NCBI GenBank assembly: GCA_046050145.1
Contig: JBJOQC010000037.1
Coordinates: 1 to 8,252, forward strand
Source: CAYZPE01 sp046050145
GTDB taxonomy: Bacteria > Patescibacteriota > Minisyncoccia > Phycocordibacterales > CAYZPE01
DNA length: 8,252 nucleotides
Direction of reading: 5' to 3'
Below are positions 1 to 4,951 of this stretch, one piece after another. The position numbers and the translations under genes are program-made. The notes below the pieces were generated by a model. The model had not been told where the DNA came from, made no database searches, and saw only the letters and a list, made by a program, of their open reading frames with translations. Positions within the stretch are counted from its first letter, which is position 1; the number at the start of each line of letters is the position of its first letter.

Positions 1-488
1 GGGGCACTCGTATTACCGCTGCTGCTGGCACGAGTTTAGCAACCCCTTATTCATGAGGTACTATCAATAAACTTTCTCCCTCATAAAAGGTTTTTACGTC
101 CCTAAGGACTTCATCAACCACGCGGCGTCGCTCCATCAGACTTTCGTCCATTGTGGAAGGTTCTTGACTGCAGCCACCCGTAGGTGTATGGTCCGTGTCT
201 CAGTACCATCGGTGGGGGTCAGGCTCTCACCTCCCCTAGGCGTCATTGCCTTGGTAAGCCGTTACCTTACCAACTAGCTGATACCGCATAGGCCACTCTT
301 CAAGCGATAAATCTTTACCCCGTAGGGACTATCGAGAATTATCTAATCTTTCGACTAGTTATGCCCGACTTGAAGGTGTGTACCTATGTATTACTACCTC
401 GTCTGCCGTGGGTCTAAACCCACTCGACTTGCATGCCTTAACCACGCCGCCAGCGTTCATCCTGAGCTAGGATCAAACTCTTATATTA
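1..488 (-). rRNA. rrs: 16S ribosomal RNA gene, 5' portion (truncated by window edge)
   Basis: Small-subunit rRNA, read on the minus strand from about 488 leftwards and cut off at base 1. It covers roughly E. coli positions 1-545. Visible landmarks are the 5' AGAGTTTGATC box (complement of 471-481), the GAACGCTGGCGGC stretch, ATGCAAGTCGA, and the 530 loop (complement of 10-31). Helix 18 can be numbered without gaps: 500-504/541-545 and 511-515/536-540 all pair, which fixes the alignment there. The fragment is about 57 nt shorter than the same part of E. coli. Part of the loss is in helix 6, reduced to a 6-bp stem with a 4-nt loop at 408-423. Two differences from the common bacterial sequence stand out: A at position 21, and the U505-A526 pair in place of G505-C526. 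The signature and compact helices suggest a Parcubacteria-type CPR organism. The exact mature 5' end is inferred by alignment. Confidence 0.97.
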
Positions 489-844
489 AAGTCTTGTGCG
501 CTACCTGAGGCAGAAGCACAAAACCAGAACGGAACAAAATAAAAAATATTATATCTTATATTGTCCAGCCATATTTCAAATACGCTTGTACTGTATTTGA
601 AATGATCCTATGGAATTACCCGTCAATATTTTTTGAATAAAATATCAACGGATGTACCCTACAAAAGTGTTGCTAAGCATTTTGTAGGGTTATTAGAAAC
701 TTGCACATATTTTTCTTTTTGAGACTTCGGTTCTGCAATGAGTCTCAAAAAGATCGAATACGTTTCTCTTGAATTATCAAACAACAAAACCTAAGCGCTC
801 GAGCTCTTCATTAAAAGATAATGATTCGCTCGAATTACTAAGGT
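489..844 (-). other. Precursor leader of the rRNA operon, rich in hairpins
   Basis: This gene-free stretch lies between the rRNA promoter and the mature 16S 5' end, giving a leader of about 355 nt. It holds a series of strong inverted repeats. 494-521 has a 6-bp stem, TTGTGC/GCACAA. 573-603 has a perfect 11-bp stem with a 9-nt loop. 621-650 has 10 of 12 pairs. 656-690 has a perfect 11-bp stem, ACCCTACAAAA/TTTTGTAGGGT. 714-753 has a 13-bp stem. 800-832 has two stems, CGAGC/GCTCG and TCATTA/TAATGA, around an internal loop. None is followed by a U tract on the minus strand, so they are not terminators. They probably fold the pre-rRNA for processing. I found no tRNA, no convincing boxA antitermination site and no ORF. 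The partner of any RNase III stem would lie 3' of 16S, outside the window. Confidence 0.75.
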
Positions 845-851
845 AGAGACT

Positions 852-879
852 ATTATACGCGGGTCAAAAAGGAAGTCAA
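852..879 (-). promoter_or_regulatory. Promoter of the rRNA operon
   Basis: On the minus strand a TTGACT -35 box (874-879) and a perfect TATAAT -10 box (852-857) are separated by 16 bp. Transcription would start near 844-845 and run into the 16S leader. It is the best sigma-70-type promoter in the window and sits immediately downstream of a terminator, as expected for an insulated rRNA operon. The DNA just upstream of the -35 is A/T-rich with a run of G, possibly a weak UP element. The boxes are seen directly; activity is inferred. Confidence 0.85.
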
Positions 880-920
880 CCCCCTTTTTAGAATGAAGAA
901 TTTAGAACATGGAATTAAAG

Positions 921-957
921 AAAACCCCGTATTTCCTTGTGGAAATACGGGGTTTTT
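921..957 (-). terminator. Intrinsic terminator after the 74-residue protein gene (potentially bidirectional)
   Basis: A perfect 12-bp stem, CCCCGTATTTCC (925-936) and its complement (941-952), closes a 4-nt loop. A run of four A precedes it and five T follow it, so it has a U tract on either strand. The minus-strand gene at 959-1183 ends two bases before it, which makes minus-strand termination the likely role. It would also stop read-through into the rRNA promoter, whose -35 box is about 40 bp further on. Confidence 0.92.
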
Positions 958-958
958 A

Positions 959-1183
959 TCAAGCGGCAACAAACTGAAGACCGTGACCTCGAGGGTCGTA
1001 AGAACGCTCGAGAACCTCACCGTTTGGACCCACCCTTCGCTCTTGAAGATTTCGATTTCTCTTCTCCTCCTGTTTAGACCGTTTCTGTTGACGTTTCTGC
1101 CTTTTCCTTTCTTCACGTTTTTGAAGCTCAGCCTCACCAATCTTAGGATCTCCAGAAATACCTCTCTCTTCAAGACTTTTCAT
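959..1183 (-). CDS. Small highly charged basic protein of unknown function (74 aa)
   Basis: I do not recognise this protein. Residues 17-50 are almost entirely K, R, E, Q and N, which predicts a long charged helix or disordered segment. The protein has about 20 K/R against 13 D/E, so it is net basic. A less charged tail follows (RRVGPNGEVLERSYDPRGHG, then LQFVAA). There is no signal peptide or membrane segment, so it is probably cytoplasmic, and an RNA- or ribosome-associated role is conceivable but only inferred. The gene is supported by a good Shine-Dalgarno (GAGAGGTG, four bases before ATG), by a TGA stop directly followed by a strong terminator, and by its place downstream of a promoter at 1369-1398. 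Overlapping ORFs in other frames (853-1173 minus, 893-1291 plus) run through the terminator and lack these signals. Expression may be limited by the hairpin at 1232-1258. Confidence 0.7.
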   Translation of the reverse strand: MKSLEERGISGDPKIGEAELQKREERKRQKRQQKRSKQEEKRNRNLQERRVGPNGEVLERSYDPRGHGLQFVAA

Positions 1184-1206
1184 AAAACACCTCTCAAAAA
1201 GGTTAC

Positions 1207-1222
1207 TGCCAAAATTTTGGCA
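1207..1222. repeat. Perfect 16-bp palindrome TGCCAAAATTTTGGCA
   Basis: The inverted repeat is perfect and lies 23 bp upstream of the 74-residue gene's start codon. It directly follows, and slightly overlaps, the U tract of the hairpin at 1232-1258. Its length and symmetry suit a dimeric repressor operator. As RNA it could form a small stem-loop just 5' of the ribosome binding site. The palindrome is seen directly; its role is unknown. Confidence 0.6.
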
Positions 1223-1258
1223 AAAAAGAACACAAGCTCCCCAACATGGAGAGCTTGT
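1221..1258 (-). terminator. Intrinsic terminator or attenuator upstream of the 74-residue gene
   Basis: Read on the minus strand, ACAAGCTC (1251-1258) pairs with GAGCTTGT (1232-1239). A mismatch and two further C-G pairs close a 5-nt loop, and TTCTTTTTTG (1221-1230) follows. The plus strand has no U tract, so the terminator works only leftwards. It ends a roughly 135-nt transcript begun at the promoter 1369-1398. The next gene starts only 38 bases beyond the U tract without a promoter of its own, so partial read-through or regulated attenuation is likely. Confidence 0.72.
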
Positions 1259-1274
1259 ATATATCCGCTAATTA

Positions 1275-1298
1275 TTATTTCTCAATTTTAGTAGACAC
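1275..1298 (-). other. Seven-codon micro-ORF with the best Shine-Dalgarno in the window (candidate leader peptide)
   Basis: A GGAGGT box (1306-1311) stands seven bases before a GTG that opens a 7-codon ORF (GTG TCT ACT AAA ATT GAG AAA, peptide MSTKIEK) closed by two consecutive TAA. It sits between the promoter at 1369-1398 and the terminator hairpin at 1232-1258, the normal place for a leader peptide. The signals are seen directly. Whether it is translated is unknown, and the peptide has no run of one amino acid as classical attenuators do. Confidence 0.3.
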
Positions 1299-1362
1299 AA
1301 ACAAGACCTCCATCTTTTAGATGTAGTTTCGCAATAGTACGAATAAACTTGTTTGTAAACAT
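1288..1362 (-). CDS. Possible 24-residue leaderless small protein
   Basis: The ORF starts with ATG at about the position where transcription from the promoter 1369-1398 should begin, so it would be translated leaderless. The product, beginning MFTNKFIRTIAKLHL and ending VCVY, is weakly amphipathic and basic and matches no family I know. It overlaps the GGAGGT box and the micro-ORF at 1275-1298 in another frame, so both may not be used. The transcript may equally be a non-coding RNA. The only support is position relative to promoter and terminator. Confidence 0.25.
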   Translation of the reverse strand: MFTNKFIRTIAKLHLKDGGLVCVY

Positions 1363-1368
1363 ATTATT

Positions 1369-1398
1369 ATTGTAACTCAACCTCCATTTTTGTGTCAA
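1369..1398 (-). promoter_or_regulatory. Promoter driving the attenuator unit and probably the 74-residue gene
   Basis: A perfect TTGACA -35 box (1393-1398) and a TACAAT -10 box (1369-1374) are separated by 18 bp on the minus strand. The predicted start is near 1362. The -35 box lies 11 bp beyond the stop codon of the upstream membrane protein gene, so this starts a new transcription unit. The good -35 match makes it one of the strongest promoters in the window. Confidence 0.75.
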
Positions 1399-1409
1399 AA
1401 TTTTTAAGC

Positions 1410-1730
1410 TTAAAAAAACCGGAAGATTGTTCCAAGAAACCAGCTTCCCAACCAAAGAAATATAATAAAAAAGATAATTACTTTTACTACATTTGCACCA
1501 GTTGATCCATGACGAGTTCGTGTTGAATCAAAAATCCATTTTTTCTCACGCTCCAACGAAATAAATAATATAAGTAACGATGAACCAACGAGAAGTCCCA
1601 TTGTTGAAAGAGACTTTTCAAGAATATCACCAGATACAACTTCCCAGACACCTAAAATTGCTAAAAAAGTTAAAAGTAATATAGACAGAGTAAGAACAAC
1701 AAGAGATAATTTTCTAACAGATTCAAACAT
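1410..1730 (-). CDS. Small membrane protein with WEVVSG motif, tandem paralogue B (106 aa)
   Basis: The function is unknown. The protein has three hydrophobic segments: about 8-28, 43-58 and 82-102. The first two are joined by a short conserved segment, WEVVSGDILEKSLSTMG, at residues 29-45. A basic, Ser/Arg-rich stretch (about 60-78) separates segments 2 and 3. The same motif occupies exactly the same residue numbers in the neighbour encoded at 1745-1978, so the two are paralogues from a tandem duplication. This copy has an additional C-terminal membrane segment. The genes are 14 bp apart in the same direction and probably cotranscribed, with this one second. No Shine-Dalgarno is visible before ATG (AATAATATATTTTATG). 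There is no signal peptide cleavage site or catalytic motif, so a structural or regulatory envelope role is only a guess. Confidence 0.8.
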   Translation of the reverse strand: MFESVRKLSLVVLTLSILLLTFLAILGVWEVVSGDILEKSLSTMGLLVGSSLLILFISLEREKKWIFDSTRTRHGSTGANVVKVIIFFIIFLWLGSWFLGTIFRFF

Positions 1731-1744
1731 AAAATATATTATTA

Positions 1745-1978
1745 TTATTGATTAAATGGTGTTGAAGAATCAGTACCTGATCTGCTCGACCCTTCAGTAA
1801 AGTGAGAAAATACCAGAACAACTATTGTTGCTAGGGTTAATATACCCATAGTCATAAGAGACTTTGTGAGCACCTCACCAGAGACGACCTCCCATATTGA
1901 AAATACACCCATCACTGTAAAAATCCCGACAAAAACAATGAAAGCCATTGCTGCTATATCACCTATTTGTTTTATCAT
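1745..1978 (-). CDS. Small membrane protein with WEVVSG motif, tandem paralogue A (77 aa)
   Basis: The function is unknown. There are two hydrophobic segments, about 8-27 and 43-58, followed by a hydrophilic Ser/Thr-rich tail (residues 61-77). The connecting segment is WEVVSGEVLTKSLMTMG at residues 29-45. It is identical at 13 of 17 positions to the product of the downstream gene at 1410-1730 and aligns without gaps from residue 29. This copy lacks the third membrane segment of its partner. It is the first gene of the pair and is divergent from the gene at 2051, with only 72 bp between the two start codons. No Shine-Dalgarno is seen; the DNA before the ATG is nearly pure A/T. The shared, gap-free motif is good evidence that both are real proteins. 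Confidence 0.8.
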   Translation of the reverse strand: MIKQIGDIAAMAFIVFVGIFTVMGVFSIWEVVSGEVLTKSLMTMGILTLATIVVLVFSHFTEGSSRSGTDSSTPFNQ

Positions 1979-1993
1979 ATTTTTTATAATTAT

Positions 1994-2022
1994 TTTACCC
2001 TAGTAAGATAATAAGGTATATT
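1994..2022 (+). promoter_or_regulatory. Weak candidate promoter for the plus-strand gene
   Basis: TTTACC (1994-1999) and TATATT (2017-2022) are spaced 17 bp apart, giving a start near 2029 and a roughly 20-nt leader before the gene at 2051. The divergent intergenic region (1979-2050) is so A/T-rich that such boxes arise easily by chance. It must also hold the promoter of the membrane protein pair on the other strand, for which I see only poor matches. Confidence 0.3.
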
Positions 2023-2050
2023 TTATATTACCATAACATAAAATATCATC

Positions 2051-2611
2051 ATGAAAAATAATCACCTTATTGTTAGCCTTGGTATTGCAATTCCATTTAT
2101 TGCTGTAATGGTAATGATTATCTTAATCCAAAACAACAAAAACCTAGTTTCTACAGATTACAATCTCCTCATGGTTACCTCGAAATATCCACAACAGGGA
2201 GAGTGTTTGCATGAAAAATTTTCAATTGATACCAATAAAAATCTAATAAAGACAGTAGACAATCTATGTTTAAACAGAAAGAATATTGTAGTAAACGAAC
2301 TTGTTGTTTCAGACCAGCTATATCTGTTAGATACAAAAACTGAAAAATACGAAGAGGTAAATCTTGAAGATCTAAAAGATTCTAAAATATATGCGAACTT
2401 TGAGTCTCCTGATGGAGTAAGTTATGGCAACTCTTCTCGGTACCGCAGTAACGACATTCAAGAATTACTTACACTTGGTCTAAGTCGAAGTAATGAACGA
2501 TCGTGGACAATCAACCTAGAAAAAGGAGTTTGGTCTAGAAAAATAGAAATTAAACCCACAAGTAACAATTATTATGACAATCCAGGAATACTTGGCTGGG
2601 TAAAAAGATAA
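2051..2611 (+). CDS. Membrane-anchored or exported protein of unknown function (186 aa)
   Basis: I do not recognise the family. The N-terminus has one strong hydrophobic segment (about residues 6-26) followed by Q-N-N-K, which suits a signal anchor with the rest outside the membrane. There is no lipobox cysteine. The outer part holds two cysteines (C52, C73) that could form a disulfide. It also has a mixed hydrophilic region with a D-G-V-S-Y-G stretch (121-126) and a C-terminal G-I-L-G-W (179-183) ending in VKR. It is the only plus-strand gene here, divergent from the WEVVSG pair and convergent with secF, and it shares a terminator with secF. No Shine-Dalgarno precedes the ATG (AAATATCATCATG). 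Length, terminator placement and protein-like composition support a real gene. Confidence 0.75.
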   Translation: MKNNHLIVSLGIAIPFIAVMVMIILIQNNKNLVSTDYNLLMVTSKYPQQGECLHEKFSIDTNKNLIKTVDNLCLNRKNIVVNELVVSDQLYLLDTKTEKYEEVNLEDLKDSKIYANFESPDGVSYGNSSRYRSNDIQELLTLGLSRSNERSWTINLEKGVWSRKIEIKPTSNNYYDNPGILGWVKR

Positions 2612-2624
2612 TAATGAGAGACAG

Positions 2625-2654
2625 AAAAACCGCAACATATGTTGCGGTTTTTTT
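2625..2654. terminator. Bidirectional intrinsic terminator between convergent genes
   Basis: CCGCAAC (2630-2636), a 4-base ATAT loop and GTTGCGG (2641-2647) form a perfect 7-bp stem. Five A lie on the left and seven T on the right, so it terminates on both strands. It lies 13 bp after the plus-strand gene's stop and about 18 bp after the secF stop, and closes both transcription units. Confidence 0.92.
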
Positions 2655-2672
2655 ATTTTGTAACTAACAGTA

Positions 2673-3578
2673 CTATACCTTCTTCTGCCATCTTTCTATA
2701 AGAACAAGGAGTGGACTTGCGAGGAAAATACTTGAGTATGTTCCAGCGATAACACCCACCAAGAGAGTAAGGGCGAAATGCTCGGTTGAAACCGGACCAA
2801 AGATATAGAGAGCGAGAAGAGCGAGAAATGTCGTAAAGGAAGTATTAAATGATCTAGCCATGGTTTCCGAGAGAGAAACTCCTACAGTATCTCCAAAAGA
2901 TTCTTTTCCACGATACTCTTCTTTCTTCTTCAAATTCTCTCGAATACGATCAAATACCACAATCGTATCGGATACAGAATAACCAAAGATCGCAAGGAGT
3001 GCGGTCACAAACAAAGTATCGATTTCATATCCTAAATAAAAACCAAGAACTGCAAATACTCCTGTTGGAATAATAATGTCATGGATCAATGCAATAACCG
3101 CAACCAAACCGTACTTCCATGAAGATACAGGCCTTGATACATGTCTGAACGAAAAAGCAATAAACACAACAATGAGAAGTACTACCATTCCAAGAGCAAG
3201 GTATGCCTTACGAGAAAGCTCTTCACCAATAGATGGACCGATATTATTAAATCTCTCTACCACAATCTCTCCCGTACTATTTTCTGAAAAAACAGAGAGC
3301 ACATCTTCCCTTTCAGCTTCAGAGAGGGTTCGAGTACGAAGTGTAAATGCATTTTCACCAGAAGGTCTCAAAGAAAAAGAACCAAGATTAAGAAGAGAAA
3401 AATCTTTCTCTAGCTCCTGAACTTCTGGACGATCCTCTACATAAGAAACCTCAACGATCACCCCTCCAGCAAAATCAATACTTGGCTTGAGACCAAAATA
3501 CACCACAGCACCAAGAGCAAGCACAACAAAAAACAGAGAAAGACCTATGAAGAAATTTTTATACTTAATTACAAACAT
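2673..3578 (-). CDS. secF: Protein translocase subunit SecF
   Basis: SecF is an integral membrane RND-type subunit that works with SecD. It uses the proton gradient to help pull exported proteins through SecYEG. Taking the start at 3578 the protein is 301 aa. TM1 is about 8-29, followed by IDFAGG (34-39), a periplasmic domain (about 40-120), IGPSIGEEL (113-121), and five further membrane segments. Family motifs are I-H-D (165-167), GYSVSDTIVVFDRIREN (199-215), NTSFTT (245-250) and GTYSSIFLASP (279-289). The ORF stays open to an ATG at 3647, but those extra 23 residues are non-homologous in character and overlap the end of secD. Starting at 3578 leaves 7 bp after the secD stop and puts AGAGGT, inside the last secD codons, about 13 bases upstream as a weakly placed Shine-Dalgarno. 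It is the last gene of the array. Confidence 0.97.
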   Translation of the reverse strand: MFVIKYKNFFIGLSLFFVVLALGAVVYFGLKPSIDFAGGVIVEVSYVEDRPEVQELEKDFSLLNLGSFSLRPSGENAFTLRTRTLSEAEREDVLSVFSENSTGEIVVERFNNIGPSIGEELSRKAYLALGMVVLLIVVFIAFSFRHVSRPVSSWKYGLVAVIALIHDIIIPTGVFAVLGFYLGYEIDTLFVTALLAIFGYSVSDTIVVFDRIRENLKKKEEYRGKESFGDTVGVSLSETMARSFNTSFTTFLALLALYIFGPVSTEHFALTLLVGVIAGTYSSIFLASPLLVLIERWQKKV

Positions 3579-3585
3579 ATTATTT

Positions 3586-4908
3586 TTAAAAACCTCTACC
3601 GAATAAAAAGTGTCTGACAGGACCCATACTTGAAGATGCAAATGCACGCATAAATAATCTATTTATAACAATTGCAGTAAATATGTTAACAACTACACCT
3701 AAGGCAAGAACGAGTGCAAAACCCTTTATGAGTGATGTTCCGAACCAGAAAAGAATTGAAGCTGTAATAATATTTGAGATATTTGAATCACGAACAGATG
3801 ACCATGCGCGTGTAAAACCTTCGCTGATTGCATCATTAAGACTCCTGCCTGCCTTTAGTTCTTCTCGCATTCTTTCAAATACTAAGATATTTGCATCTAC
3901 AGCAACTCCAAAAGACATAATGAGTCCTGCAATAGCTGCTGCAGTAAGTGTGACAGGGATCAACTTAAAGAGCGCGAGTATTAAAGCAACATACATCGCA
4001 AGAGAAAGTACTGCGAGAAAACCTGGTAGTCGATACCAGAAAATCAAAAAGAGTGAGACAAAGATGAATCCATAGAAACCAGCAACAACACCCGCGTCGA
4101 TAGCATTACGTCCCAGTGTTGCACCAACCACCTGACTTCCCACAAGCTCAATCGGCACAGGAAGTGCACCGAGATTTAAATTTCGTACAAGCTCTCGCGC
4201 TTCTTGAATTGCAAAACCTCCTGAGATCGCTGCATTACCATCCACAATCTCTTCACGTATAACTGGAGTAGAAATAGGTACACCATCAAGAAAGATAGCT
4301 AAGAATTTTCCAATATTTTTACGAGTAATTTCTGCAAACAACTCCTTACCTTCAGTATTAAAAACAAGAAGCACAGAAGGCTCACCTAGACCTCCACTCC
4401 CCTGTTGTGGAAACTGAAGTTCAGCTCGCTCTAAAAACCTTCCAGTAAGTCCTGTAGGAATAAAAATCTCCTCAAGAGCAAGCTTTGCTATTTCTTCTTG
4501 TGAAGTTGGTAAACCATCTTTTTGTAACTTAAATTCAAGAAGAGGTGTCTTACCCAACACATCAATTGCCTCATCTATATTTGTTACCCCTGGAAGTTCC
4601 ACAATAAGACGCTGTTCAGATCCACCCGTAAGAGCTCTCCCTTCTTCTATCTGAACAAGTGGCTCTGACACACCAAACACATTCACACGTCGCTCAATCA
4701 CGTCCCGAAGAGCAGAAAGAGCTTCTGACACCTCACTCTCTGCTACACCTGAAACATCAGCCTTATATATAAGCTGAGTACCACCATCGAGGTCGAGTCC
4801 TAGTTTAAAATTAAAACCTGATTCTGCCGACTGAGAGTTGTATACAAAAAAACCAACTCCAACCCCAATAAGCACCACACACAAAGCTAAAATTCTTGTT
4901 CGTACCAT
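3586..4908 (-). CDS. secD: Protein translocase subunit SecD
   Basis: SecD is the larger partner of SecF in the accessory complex that drives late stages of Sec export. The 440-aa protein is shorter than E. coli SecD (about 615 aa) but near the length of compact bacterial forms. It has TM1 (about 4-22), the signature GLDLDGGTQL (37-46), and a periplasmic P1 region with RRVNVFGVSEP (73-83). A second periplasmic part holds LGALPVPIEL (247-256). Five C-terminal membrane segments follow, with SFGVAVDANILVFERMREEL (332-351) and D-S-N-I-S (374-378) toward the end. No Shine-Dalgarno is visible. A TAAGAT box nine bases before the ATG hints at a nearly leaderless promoter but lacks a good -35. It follows the sugar dehydrogenase gene by 43 bp with no terminator between, so it may also be read from the glycan genes upstream. 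Confidence 0.97.
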   Translation of the reverse strand: MVRTRILALCVVLIGVGVGFFVYNSQSAESGFNFKLGLDLDGGTQLIYKADVSGVAESEVSEALSALRDVIERRVNVFGVSEPLVQIEEGRALTGGSEQRLIVELPGVTNIDEAIDVLGKTPLLEFKLQKDGLPTSQEEIAKLALEEIFIPTGLTGRFLERAELQFPQQGSGGLGEPSVLLVFNTEGKELFAEITRKNIGKFLAIFLDGVPISTPVIREEIVDGNAAISGGFAIQEARELVRNLNLGALPVPIELVGSQVVGATLGRNAIDAGVVAGFYGFIFVSLFLIFWYRLPGFLAVLSLAMYVALILALFKLIPVTLTAAAIAGLIMSFGVAVDANILVFERMREELKAGRSLNDAISEGFTRAWSSVRDSNISNIITASILFWFGTSLIKGFALVLALGVVVNIFTAIVINRLFMRAFASSSMGPVRHFLFGRGF

Positions 4909-4951
4909 AGTCGAGATATCTTACAACATTTTAATAAATATCACGAACTCT

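Noticed and set aside
548..553. TATAAT on the minus strand close to 16S as a second rRNA promoter
   Set aside because: No acceptable -35 box lies 16-18 bp upstream; the nearest candidate, TGGACA, is only 8 bp away.
714..753. 13-bp hairpin in the rRNA leader as a terminator
   Set aside because: The T run is on the 5' side and A on the 3' side for both strands, so there is no U tract after the stem. It would also block rRNA synthesis.
853..1173. 106-codon minus-strand ORF
   Set aside because: It runs through the terminator at 921-957 and the rRNA -10 box and overlaps the 74-residue gene in another frame. That gene has a Shine-Dalgarno and a stop just before the terminator; this one does not.
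893..1291. 132-codon plus-strand ORF
   Set aside because: It is a shadow of the 74-residue gene and of two terminator hairpins, and its low-complexity L/F/S-rich product is what the complement of a charged K/R/E gene gives.
1401..1416. Palindrome TTTTTAAGCTTAAAAA at the end of the 106-residue membrane protein gene, as a terminator
   Set aside because: The stem has only two G-C pairs and no proper loop. It overlaps the stop codon and is probably a by-product of A/T-rich DNA.
3579..3647. Longer secF starting at 3647
   Set aside because: The extra 23 residues overlap the end of secD in another frame, do not resemble a SecF N-terminus and precede the natural cytoplasmic start MFVIKYKNFF.
4909..4951. 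Frameshifted C-terminal domain of the sugar dehydrogenase
   Set aside because: Only 43 bases lie between its stop and secD, far too few for the missing domain.
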